Assembly (NCBI GenBank): GCA_007922195.1
Contig: ML682088.1
Span: 3,303,110-3,367,109 of the forward strand
Length of the DNA stretch: 64,000 bases
Direction: 5' to 3'
Source of the DNA: Podocnemis expansa
Taxonomy: Eukaryota > Chordata > Testudines > Podocnemididae
The notes under the pieces are model-generated. The model was given only the letters and a program-made list of their open reading frames with translations, was not told the origin of the DNA and did not search any database. Each line of letters starts with the position of its first letter. The first letter of the stretch is position 1. Positions 34,605 through 45,725 of this stretch are shown here, one piece after another. The translations under genes and the position numbers were made by a program.

Positions 34605-35594
34605 CAATGTTTCTCAATTTTTAGTGGACCAGGGAACACCTATTGACATTAATTACTTTGCCAAGAGCACCTGATGAAAACAGCTATAATGTTTGTAATA
34701 TAAGTATATTACATATTCCTCGGAAAATGATTAAATACAATTTTACAAATATAACATGGGGTATGTCCACACGTCTCTTTTATTTCGAAATAACACTTGG
34801 TTATTTCAAAATAAAAAAGATTAGGTCCACATGATGTTTTCTTATTTCGAAATGACAGGCTCTGTCATTTCAAAATAAGAACCATCATTTTGAAACAGCT
34901 TAAACCCCATTCAATTCAAAACGGCTGTTATTTTGAAATGGTTATTTTGAAATAACGCCATTTGGTCATGTTGTTTTGAAACAACACCAATAACAGCTGT
35001 TTTAAAAGCAGGCTTTCCCTTAATTCGAATTAACATTTTCTTAATTTGAATTAACTTATTTCAAAATAAGGATTTTATTTTTAAATAACTCATTTCGAAA
35101 TAACTTATTTCGAATTAATGATGTATGTGTGGACATAGCCATGCATTTATTTCTAAAAACAGATGCATAATGATTATGCACACAAGTTTAAACTGAAAAT
35201 TATATTACTCAAGTAATAAAGGGGATTTTAGGCCTGCTTGTTTGAACAAAAAGTTCATCTATTCTTGGAGTAAGGTTCATCAAAGAAAGTCTTACCATGG
35301 AAGTTACGTCCAAGTGATTCTGATGTCAGTAGTAACAGTGGCAGGAAATTTACAATGCTCCGGCTGCAACAAAGGAGCAAGGTGGTCGTGGATGTCAACA
35401 TGTGCCTGAAAGCTTTGCTGCAGATGGGGCATTTTAAACCTCCCAGGCACACCTTGGCTTGCTGTGTTGATCCTTGCTCCCTCCCTACTTAGCCCCTCCC
35501 CTCCAGATGGGAAGCAGTGGAGGTCAGTCACAAAACACCTTTGCTATGTCTGTGGAGCACTGGTGTTCCCCAGAGGGCCAGCTGAGCAACACTG
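34605..35594. mobile_element. hAT element with a MITE nested inside
   Basis: Ends CAATGTTTCTCAATTTTTAG / CCAGCTGAGCAACACTG. TSD is ATTGAAGT (34597-34604) / ATTTAAGT (35595-35602), 7 of 8. The 382-bp MITE at 34759-35140 lies inside, so the hAT itself is about 605 bp. Confidence 0.8.
34759..35140. mobile_element. GGGTATGTCCACAC-type element, 382 bp (copy M3)
   Basis: Ends GGGTATGTCCACACGTCTC / TGTATGTGTGGACATAGCC with 3-bp TSD ATG (34756-34758, 35141-35143). It lacks the unique core and is almost entirely TTATTTCGAAATAA-like units. It is nested in the hAT at 34605-35594. Confidence 0.88.
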
Positions 35595-36595
35595 ATTTAA
35601 GTTCTTCTGAAACAAATGTCTGCAGGAAGCCCATCTGATCTCCATGTGCACTTACATATCTATCTTAAGTAGCAGCACCTGAAAGACTCAAGAATAACTA
35701 GAGGAGAACAAACAGTTCTGAGGACATTAGTCAAATCACCATATGGAAAAGCCAAGAGCTACCTGTGATGGAAAAGAAATAAGGAAAGAGGAGCAGGTTA
35801 GAGTTATCTGGTAGCAGGGAGACAGCTAGTTTGCCGTTAGGAATTACTCTTGCAGTAGCAGCCTCCGACACTTCCGCAGGCAAGCAGCCCTAGAAACTAA
35901 TTTGGCATGGAAAAATGTTCAACCATATATCTTTCCTGACTAATAAATGGAATATCACATTCCTTGATTCTTCTAGCTTACAAGTGAAAGCATGTTTATA
36001 GTGTGACTTTAAATTTAGTTTCTAAAAGAAGCAACAGCTAGTATAAGATAGTTTTCCCTAAGGCCAAAATGATAAGAGTGTTTTTCAGATTTCCTTTCCT
36101 AACTGCTCTAATAAAATCATATCCTCCTTATTTTAAACATGACATGATTAAATACAATCTTAAAGGTTAAAGTATCCAGCTGCAGTGACTTGTCTATGTA
36201 GGGTACAGAAGGAATTCAGGTTGGATTCAGACTCATTAAATAACTTTATGAATCGGCTGCAGGAAGCAGTTAACAGCAAGATAATTAAAAATGCACATGT
36301 TTCACAGATGATATATTGGGAAGAGTTGTGACACCAAGGAAAATAGAAAAATAATTTAAAAAAAAAGGTACCTAGAGAAGTTAGAAACATGAGCAGAAAA
36401 TAACAGAATGAAATACAGCATGGGAAAAATGTAAGTTAATCCATCCGGGAAAAATAATCTGAAACACAGACATTCATTGGGAGAGAGAGACCTTAGAAGC
36501 AGGGATGCTGTAAGAGATAGATCATAGCTAGTGAATGGAACTATGGCCACACACCTCTCCTTGATTACCACTGGTCACTGGTCCCAGAGACACTG

Positions 36596-36685
36596 CAGTG
36601 TCTGACAAAGTGGGATTTTCTCCCACGAAAGCTCATGCAATAAATTTGTTAGTCTGAATGCCACAGGACTCCTTGTTTGCAGTAA
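36596..36685 (+). repeat. PLE terminal repeat, solo
   Basis: GTGTCTGACAAAGTGGGATT...CCCACGAAAGCTCATGCAATAAATTTGTTAGTC...ACTCCTTGTTTGC. Stem II and GAAA are kept, but CTGACAA breaks the conserved CUGANGA. Confidence 0.8.
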
Positions 36686-37505
36686 ATGAGTGACTGTGTT
36701 ACTGTGGTGCCGCTTGTCCACCCTGTGCATGGTTTTATGCCAAAAGAGGACAAGTTTGCCTTCTACTGGGTTTTCTAATAGAATTCTTTTTTTGTCAGGT
36801 GTCAAAAATTTGCTATCTGTTGCTACTTTAAATTTGCAGTCAGATGTTACTTGAAAACATCAAATCACTCTGAACACAGCAAACTGTAAAAGCCAGTCCA
36901 GAAGAGATTGAATTAAGCCTCCACGCAAGGAAAAAAAAAAAAACGAAAGGGGAAAAAAAATGTGAGCAGATCACTTATTTCCCAGTCTTCAAGCATTCAT
37001 TAAGTCTGTTTGTCATTCATCAACCAGCTCTGACCTTTTCTGGGTGTGGACTCTAACCACAGTCCATTTTGAGGGGAAAAGCTGAAGACGACTCTGAAGC
37101 AAAAACAAGTATCCTAATCAAGCTATCAGAGGGAAAGATGAGGAAAATCAAGGAGGTGGGATAGGAAGTTTATGTGAACACAGTGCCAAGGAAAAATTGC
37201 CAGAATAGGATGTAAACTTTGAATTGTGACTAACAGTTTTGTTTTCTATTTAACAGAAGTTGTCTGAAATACATACTTAAGGTATTTGGGAGGATGAACA
37301 AGAAGTCACTGATTTACGAGGCTAACATATTCTTTGTTTTAATTCCATGGGAAGTGAATTTCTATGCTACCAGATTGTGGGCTTTAAAAAATTGTTTATC
37401 TTTGGATCATCCTGCTCCAGCACTGTGCTCTCACTTGTTTCATTGATTATTACACAACAAAGTTGAAAGCTGTTTGACAGCCCTATGTCCACTTGGACAT
37501 AAAGC

Positions 37506-38236
37506 AAAAACAACGACAATCCTGTGGCACCTTAAAGACTAAGGATATGTCCACATGCAGCTTTTAAATCAAAACAACAGTGGTTATTTTGATTTTAAAT
37601 GGTGTAGATCCACATGACATTTTCTGGTTTCAAAATGACGAACTCTGTCATTTTGAAGCAAGGAAAGTTAGATCAATTCCATAAAACCCAGTTTAAAATC
37701 AAAATAACGCTTGGAGCACAACTGTTCTATCAAAATAACACTGTGCAGACGTGTTATTTTGATTTAACTGTTGTTTCAATTTAACAGTTTTGCCCTTCTC
37801 CTTCCTAAGGTGGCTTCCTCTTTCTATATATTGGGTGGGGGCATGGTCCTTCTAGGGGGTCATCCTGTCACACCTCTTATGGTGTCCCTCTCCTAAATCA
37901 AGTTAGCCAGTCCTGTCCCTGGACATGCTAGTTCGATTTGACTTTCTAGTGTGGACCTGTTAAATCGATTTAGCTTAAATCAATTTAATGATTTTATGGT
38001 GATTTTATTAAATCAATTTATGTTAAATGAATGTAAGCCTAACTGATTTCTTTGGGCATAATCTTCCATGAGCTCCAGCCCACTTCATCAGATGGGGTCA
38101 GTGGGTTGCAGCCCACTTCGTCAGTGGGTTGGAGTCCATGAACGTTTATGCCTGAAGACATCTGTTAGTCTTTAAGGTGCCACAGGACTCTCATTCTTTT
38201 TGTTGTAGACAGACTAACATGGCTACCCTTCTGGAA
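37506..38236. repeat. PLE terminal repeat, fold-back, split by a MITE
   Basis: The left piece is 37506-37542 (AACGACAATCCTGTGGCACCTTAAAGACTAA). The right piece is 38040-38236 (TAACTGATTTCTTTGGGC...GACAGACTAACATGGCTACCC). They are separated by the MITE at 37543-38039. The right piece also has a small local duplication of CAGCCCACTTC(A/G)TCAG. Confidence 0.85.
37543..38039. mobile_element. GGCTATGTCCACAC-type element, 497 bp (copy M4)
   Basis: Left end GGATATGTCCACATGCAG, right end decayed (ATGTAAGCC), TSD TAA (37540-37542, 38040-38042). It is inserted in a PLE terminal repeat whose uninterrupted copies read GACTAACAGATTT, which confirms the TSD. The unique core is in reverse orientation to M1. 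Confidence 0.88.
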
Positions 38237-38279
38237 ATTTGGACATTAAGGATATTTTTCAGAGTTCTATATGAGTTTA

Positions 38280-38367
38280 GGGCCTGATTTTTAAAAACAC
38301 TTAGGCACTTAAATTCCACTGATTTCAGTGGGAGGTAGGCACCTACATACCTTTAAAAAAATGGCCA
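38280..38367. repeat. Short palindromic MITE
   Basis: GGGCCTGATTTTTAAAAACAC / CCTTTAAAAAAATGGCCA inverted ends, with TTAGGCAC...GTAGGCACCTA inside. Confidence 0.5.
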
Positions 38368-39282
38368 TTAAAGTATTTATTATTTTCAAAGTCATCATTT
38401 TTCAAACTAATTATCCATTTTTAGCCAGTGCCCAAAACTGTCTAACATTTGTGAATTTGGGGGATGCAAACAGTGCATGTCTTCTGTAAGTTTGTACAGT
38501 TGCCAACTGCAGCTCAACATCCAGACCTTGCAGAGACTTTTTTCTCAGACTTTTACTGCCAAGATACTTTAAAAAAAAATCCTAAATTTATCTCTGGTGT
38601 TACTCTAGTGAAGTCCAAGAAATTGAAGTATAGATTAATTTGGCCCCATAGTTTTAAAGAATCATAATTCCACAGAAAATCAAAGGCCCAGTAAAGCACA
38701 ACAAAAAATATATCGTTCATTATAACCCTCAAACAATATCTATCAACTGTTAAGATCTTTATGGCTGTTGTCCTGCCTGCCTCAAATTTCATTACACATA
38801 TCTCAGATCTACTGGAATTGATTTGTTTAGACTTCTTTTCCCTGCCTCCCTCTTAAAACAACATGAGGTTCCCATCCTTTCCCTGTTCCCTTTGCATTTC
38901 ATTCTGCCCTGTAATACTGCATGTGCCTCTGCTGCTATATCAGAAGACCTGACCTGATCTAAGCCTTGATTTTCCCTAGCCCCCATCCTCTCTAATTCTT
39001 TAAAAGCTTCATTTGCACAATTTAGGACCACATTTTGTATATTATGACATTAAGGTCTATTTAAGGGAAAAGTTGACATGCAGCAAGCTCCTTTATAAAA
39101 ATGTCCAAAGACTCAGCAGAAAATGTGCCATCTTTTGTACATTCATGGAAAAATGCCAACAGCAGTCAAAAGAGCTATAAGAGAAGATGTCAGTAACATA
39201 GACTGAGACATGTGCAGCACTTTGAATTTAGGACACATGGAAGGACCACAAATCTTTTCCCCTTGCATTTCTACTTAACTCC

Positions 39283-39440
39283 TTCCACTCAATAATTTGA
39301 CAGTGCTTTGCAGGTAATGAGTTAAGCTTGTAAGTTTATGTCATTATCTCCATTTTACAGCTGAAGAAACTGAGATGCAGGAAAGTTAAATGGCTTGTTC
39401 AAGTCTGTAGGAGAACCAGGAACAGAGGTGTGCTGTCTTA
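39283..39440 (+). repeat. MIR SINE
   Basis: Contains CATTATCTCCATTTTACAGC, then GAAGAAACTGAGATGCAGGAAAGTTAAATGGCTTGTTCAAG, the conserved core and 3' segment of the ancient MIR SINE found throughout amniotes. Confidence 0.8.
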
Positions 39441-41310
39441 GCTCTCAGTCTTGTGTTCTAACAAGAAGAAAAGTAATTCTCTCTCAGTTAGTTGTATGTC
39501 TTCCTAGTAGGCATCTGACATTCTGCACACAGGACAAGCAGAAAGGAACATATGGTTTGGTGGTATACACCTGGCCCGGCCCAGTACACAAAACTGTGTT
39601 TAATGTCTCCTTTTATCATTCTGGCACTGTAGCATATTTAGCACATAGAGTGTTTCAAATACAGAAATTCCTTCTAGAAGATCTGAAAGATGAACAGAAT
39701 TGAAATTATCTCCTACCATCTTCCAGTGTATGGTTCTTTCATAAACTGACACAAAATGCCATCCTGTGATACAAACAAAGAACACTGGGCTATCCACCTA
39801 GCATCAGCTAACTCCTCACCAAATCTGGCCAGCTGAGCATAGTGTCTGGAACTGTGCAAAAACAATGTTGCTTTGACTTCCAACTTACTGAATGTCACCA
39901 TTGTTTCAAGCTCAATGTGCATTTGTTAACCAAGCAGTTGTTTTATTTCTTCAAAGTTGTTTTGTATTCATGTAATGAATAGAAAATGTTTCTTTGCTTT
40001 AGCTGGATATCAGTGAACTACAACAGGTTGCAAAATCGTAGTTTGAGTTCAGTCCAAGTTTGGTAGGATATGCCTCGTAAACAAACCAAATTCATATATG
40101 TCTCCAAATTCCACAGATACTAGTTCCAGAGTAGTCATGATTCTGGATGCATATTCAGCAGTTCCCTAAACTGGAACCTTGCAAAATGACCTACAGATGG
40201 AGGTATTTTCAGTTATATTCACAGCAACTATACAACAAACTCCATCTTAGAAAGCTTTGGAGTTCTCCACGGAATTGTCTACCTTGAAACATAAGCCCTT
40301 TGTATCTAATACCCCTATGCTGTCTTTTGTTACTGTCTTTTACTCTGGGTTCCCCCATCCAAGCAACCAGCTCCTCAAAATATCCCATATGCTATGACCC
40401 TCTACCAATGAATTTAGTTGGCACCTTGATTGGTGAAATGTAGGACATCCATTAGTGCAGGGATGTGAACTATGCCTATCAGCTCAAAAGATCTGGTTTC
40501 TACAACATGTTGTACAAAATTAACATTTCAGCTGCCCACTGGGCAGAACATCCTTTTCCCTTGGCTGAATGCCAGTATAGATTATATGCAGTCACTAACC
40601 AGTGCTGAAGTGTTTGGATGATTTTCTGTCCAATAAACTTTCAACACTTCTGGTGACCAAGTGAACAATGATGGTGTCTCAGTAGGTGACAAACATTAGC
40701 ACAAGATAGTTCAGGCTTTACCTGTCTGATGTTGAGCCATGTGGACGGCACACTGCAGTTGAGATTACTGGATGTAATATTATAAACTTGAGAGCCTTCC
40801 TAAACCTAAGTTACATCTAAACCTGAACATTCTTAAACCTGATGGGTTGTCCCAGGGACTGTGATGAGTTATCAGAGGCAATTACCTGCTGGTCTTGCAA
40901 TAGGCCCCACACTATTCAGTCAGGGTTTAGCTAATTCATAGGGAAGGACCCACTCAAATATATAAACTCCTAAGAGAGAAGCCTCTCCAGTTCACTCAAC
41001 AGTACAAACTGGTTGGGAGTATTCCCAACAGCCTGTCCTTGCTTCTGCTTCTGCTCCAGTCTGCTCCTGATCCATCTGGCCCTTGGTTCCTGTTTCTGCT
41101 GCTGCCTCAGTGGCCTTTGATCCTACTCGTCCTCCAGCCATGCCTCCTTCCACACAAGCTAGACTCTCCTCCAGCCTACATCTGCTCCAACCTCAGGTGG
41201 CCACCACCAAATCTGACAACAAGCAGCTTAAACAGCTTTCTCAAAAGACATCAGCAAAGCTTACCTTTAGCCACCAAGACCAGCTTGGTTAAGGTAGCTA
41301 ACATCAGAGA

Positions 41311-41819
41311 GGGTATGTCCACACACAGTCTTTAAATCAAAATAATCCAGATTATTTCAATTTAAAAGATTGCAGGCCCACACTACATATCCTTATATCG
41401 AGATAAGGAACTCCCTCATCTCCCAATAAAGAAAGTCATTTCAATATAATAAAACCTAGTATTATATTGAAATGGCGGTTAAATTGAAACTGTTGTTTTG
41501 AAATAATGCAGTGTTATTTCAATTTAACTGTTATTTCGGTTTAACACTTTTGCCCTTCTCCTTCTCAGGGCACTGTCCTTTTTCTATATATTGGGTGGGG
41601 GCATGGCCCTTCTAGTGGGCCATCATGCCAGACCTCCCATGGTGCCCCTCTCCTAAATTGAACAAGCAAGTCCTGTCCATGGACATGCCAGTTCGATTTG
41701 ATCTTCTAGCAGGGACCTGTTAAATTGATTTAACTTAAATCTATTTAATGATTTTTATAGTGATTCGATTAGATTGATTTAACTTAAATCAATTTAATCA
41801 TGTATGTATGGACACAGCC
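41311..41819. mobile_element. GGGTATGTCCACAC-type element, 509 bp (copy M5)
   Basis: Ends GGGTATGTCCACACACAGTC / ATGTATGGACACAGCC with 3-bp TSD AGA (41308-41310, 41820-41822). The unique core (TTTTGCCCTTCTCCTTCTCA...) is in the same orientation as M4. Confidence 0.88.
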
Positions 41820-42944
41820 AGAGTGTCCAGCTGTGAATCATGGGAGAAGATTTGGAGCAGAGTTGCTTGTCCCATCTCTGACAGCTTCATTACTTGCTGC
41901 ATGAATTGTTGCAGAGTCCATATGGGTTGCTGATTTGTGATCTACTTTAGTAACTTAGCCATCACCATTTTCTTTGTCTTTCATGCTTCTAGCTCTATCC
42001 CAGAGGGTTTAGTATCTCACAACTTTAGGTACGATGTGCAACAGGTCAAAATGGCTGAGGCTTCGTATCAGGAGAGGTGAAAAACGAACCCAAAAAATTT
42101 TGGAAGCAAAGGCTTGCAACAAACAAACAGGTTTCTTAGTGGTGTGTTTTCCTTCTTCCAAGGAAGTCTTGCTTCTGGCACCATACAAGTTCAGAGACAA
42201 AGAATGACCTTCAAAAGCAATCTTGTCATAGAAGCCTTTTAATGGAGGCACTTGTTTCCACTGAATCCAACCAAAAGCCCCCTCATGACTTAGGTCACTT
42301 AGCAATTGCTGTAGACAATATGACCACCTCTTGCAGAGAAAGCAAAATAAAAAATAATGCAACTGTATTTTTATACCCTAAAACAAGCATCTCATGTAGT
42401 CTGGATTTTAATGTATGCCTTCCCCAATTCTTTTATCTGAAAATGCTAAATAAAATATTTAGAGCTTGCTCACCATCTTCAAAGAGTTTCACAGATATTA
42501 ACTAAGAATTGGAGTGGTTGAAGTTTGAATAACAAATAGCAAAGAACTGTGTGCATTTGACTGCTCTGTAATTTGGTCTAAGTGATATCCACTTCTCTCA
42601 CACTGGGTTCCATGTTTTCCAGATGCCATTTGGCAAGTCCTTTGGCTTATAAGGCATCTTGTGCCCAAGTCCAGCAGCTGACAGCCATGTGTGCCTGTGA
42701 GCATCTCAAGTAGACATAAAGTAGTTGCTGTTGCTGCACACTAGCACACTTTAATCTCCAAAATCCTAACAGAAGTAAGTAGAGTAAGAATCTCTTTTAT
42801 GAAGAAAGTCAGCTACATTGCAGGGTTTTTTTTTGTTTTTTTGTTTTTTTTTGTGAGGCAGTAGGGTTTGTAGTTCTTAGTGTGGCTGACTAGCACTACA
42901 AACTAATACAGCTTTCTTATCAGATGGATTTCAGGGCCATAGAG

Positions 42945-43010
42945 CTAAATTTGCCTCTGGGGTAATCCCACTGACTTCACTCAAATTACAGAAGAATGAA
43001 TTTGCCCCAC
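42945..43010. repeat. Short palindromic MITE
   Basis: GCTAAATTTGCCTCTGGGGTAA / GAATGAATTTGCCCC around a CCACTGACTTCACTCAAATTAC centre, the same structural class as 21883-21954. Confidence 0.45.
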
Positions 43011-43350
43011 AGTACTCAAACAATAAACAGCAAATTTTTATGTTCTAGCACTAGGAATAGCAGATTCAAATGCCAATCTAACAGGAGAATGAAAGAACGT
43101 TCTGATAGTCTCTTTTAATTTGAGGTATTTGGGCTCTGCCATCTCACAGATAAATGGAATGGGACAAAAGTGTTAACATCTCCCTTATCCTTGTCCAGAA
43201 TCATGTAGCTGGGTAATGGCAGTTGATTTAGAAAAGCAGTTCTAAAGTCTTCCCTGGTGTTCTTGGCAAGGTGTGAAAGGACAGCCTGACTGACCATCCT
43301 TTTCACAGAGAAGCTTGAAAATGAGATCATCTAGAGAAGAGATTAGGAAA

Positions 43351-43551
43351 ATCCCAATTCATCAGAAGCTTTGAAGACGAGGGAGATTACAAAATGGCCC
43401 CATTGTGTAATTTCCCTCATCTTAAAACATCTGACGAAGAGGGATTTTCTCCCACAAAAGCTCATGTGATAAATTTGTTAGCCTTTAAAAGTGACACAGG
43501 ACTCCTTGTTTGTTTTGCTGAACTAGACTAACACGGCTACCCCTTTGCATC
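43351..43551. repeat. PLE terminal repeat, fold-back copy
   Basis: Short minus half (CCCAATTCATCAGAAGCTTTGAAGACGAGG), then plus half (CTCATCTTAAAACATCTGACGAAGAGGG...GACTAACACGGCTACCCCTTTGCA). AAAA replaces GAAA in the hammerhead-like core. Confidence 0.8.
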
Positions 43552-43837
43552 TACAGAAGAGATACTAGCTCAATAGCCTTCAGTCTTGGTAAGGCCAAGA
43601 AACATGTAAGAGACCTTAAGGAACTCTTCAGATTACAATCCCTTCTTTATCAGCATTGTCACATAAATCTGCTTCCTTTGTTTTCATGCTGATTTGGGTT
43701 GTGAATCCATCTGGAGAAGTCAAGGACTACGAGTGCCTTCTTTGAGGACCAAAGCACCAATAATGCAGAATATCTCAATGCAACTAGTAGTGACAAATGT
43801 GTCAGCATTGCTAATGATTGGAGCAGACATACTGCAC

Positions 43838-44330
43838 ATTGTGGCAGAGTGGAAAGGAACAAGCCCCTCAGGGCCTCTGCCACCTGTGTCCCTCTCATCA
43901 CCATACTCCCATTGCCTGAGCTAGGGAAAAAGGCATTAGGAGGGCCACAGAATGCAGTTGAAGGGACCCATAACTGAATGCACTAATTAGGCCATTCTAG
44001 ATCCTACCTGAGGAAGCAAATGGGAACAGCTGTTTCCCTGACTTGGGTAGATAAATAAGCCTGCTGGAAAAAAACCTGTGGGCAGGTGGGAAAGAGAGGG
44101 AGTGGCCAGGGAGGAAGGTGGGAGCTCTGTGTGTCTCCTGATATTGCAAAGGTAAGGAGTCCTATGCCTTGTGGCCCACAGGGGCCTAGTCAGTAGTGGG
44201 TATTGTAGTCTGCACTTTTGTAAATAAACCAGCATGGGTGTTTGCATTGGTTGACATCATGGAGTCCTGTTATTTGGAGAAGGAAGACCACAGAGAGGAC
44301 CCAGAGACTAGTAGTGATCTCCTGCAACAT
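43838..44330 (+). mobile_element. Putative LTR fragment
   Basis: Begins near TGTGGCAGAGTGGAAAGG and holds a poly(A)-signal-like GTAAATAAACCAGC at about 44220, followed by GGAGTCCTGTTATTTGG. The layout suggests a solo LTR. TSD not identified. Confidence 0.4.
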
Positions 44331-44755
44331 CCATGATATGCTTCTTTTTCTGGAACTTCCAAGTCAGACTTGGGATTCACAGATTTCCTTAACTAGCCAA
44401 AGAATATGATCCATGAAAAATCCATGTGTTGAAAGGCATTAACTAAATGACTGTTGAGATGATCCTACTGATCATACTGTGTCCATGTCCTGGCCTTTGT
44501 GCTAGTGCTTAATTTGTAATGAAAGAGGTGTCAGGTCTTGAGCAATTATTTTTTTAAAAACCTTCATAACTAATGCATCAAACCAAGATGTGCTCAAGGT
44601 ATGAACTTTAAGCCTAAAGGTGCCAGTGCTCAGACCTGGCACAAGTTTAGCACTTTTATGACCTAAGACAAATGGAGGGAGGGGAGTTTGTGTTGTCAAA
44701 GGCTGAAGGCCAAACAGCTGTTGAAAGTATTCTGAGGTACGTACACAGTAGTGAG

Positions 44756-44896
44756 ATAGTTTCAGAGGGGGAGCTGTGTTAGTCTAGTAAAGAAAAAAAA
44801 ACCCAAGGAGTCTTGTGGCATTTAAAGACTAACAGATTTATTTATCACATGAGCTTTCGTGGGAGAATATCCCAGTTCGTCAGATGCTTTGAAGAG
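44756..44896 (-). repeat. PLE terminal repeat, solo
   Basis: Plus strand reads TTTCAGAGGGGGAGCTGTGTTAGTCTAG, an A-rich linker, AAGGAGTCTTGTGGCATTTAAAGACTAACAG, then GAGCTTTCGTGGG...TTCGTCAGATGCTTTGAAG. It is a nearly complete minus-strand copy. Confidence 0.85.
44855..44883 (-). ncRNA. Hammerhead-like core in solo PLE repeat
   Basis: On the minus strand CTGACGA (44883-44877) and GAAA (44858-44855) flank TGGG/CCCA stem II with loop ATATTCT. The first stem pair is changed to C against C. It sits in the solo PLE repeat at 44756-44896. Confidence 0.4.
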
Positions 44897-45705
44897 CAGT
44901 AAGATAGTTTCAAAAAAGTAAGGAGTGTTCCTCACCCAGTGCAGGCCTTGACCTGTGCTTGTAGGAGTGTCACTTTGACTACCGTGCTTGGAGTGAAAGC
45001 TGGAAGGAATTTATAATAGAATTCGGAGGATTTTGAAACATCAGAGTGACCTCTGTCTCTGGTGCAAAGGGGGCTTGCAAAGTCATTTTGATCGTGTTGA
45101 AAACCTGCCATGGGACTTATTCAGTAAGGCCTGCACTGAAACAGAAAACTCCAACATATAGTCACAAGTAACAACCAGAAACTTTACTCAGTTCAGCCAC
45201 CTTCCTGGAGTTCATCCTCAAGGTCTGCCAGGCTGAGTCAATCAGAATTAAGATGTTTTGAGGACTGCTAACTAAAGCATGATGAACTCTCTGTAAACTA
45301 TGATGACTTGAGGCAACATCTGCAAACAGAATTTGCCTTCAGAAGCATTCTGGTTCATCACAGATAGTAATTATGACCATCTGTGACTTTCTGGTCAACT
45401 CAGGACACTGCTTAAAGTCTGATGGGTTGAATCTAAGACATTCTAAAAAAGGAATGCATGTGCCCATGCACACAAACTGCAAGGAGAAAGGCTGATGGCA
45501 CACTGAAACCGCAACATACATTTTTATAGATACTAATGTGATTAGTAACAAAAGCAGGCTCCACTGCTTTTTCTCCCCCACTGGAGATATTATACCACAG
45601 CAAGAGACATTTTGTATTTATGGGAAAGCAGTGGCATATTGACAGAAGCTGAAGAAACTCTTTGGTCTTTTTGTCCTTGGAATTAAATTAGATTGGTTGG
45701 TTTAT

Positions 45706-45725
45706 TGATGATGATGATGATGATT
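45706..45725. repeat. (GAT)n microsatellite
   Basis: Six to seven GAT units. Confidence 0.9.
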
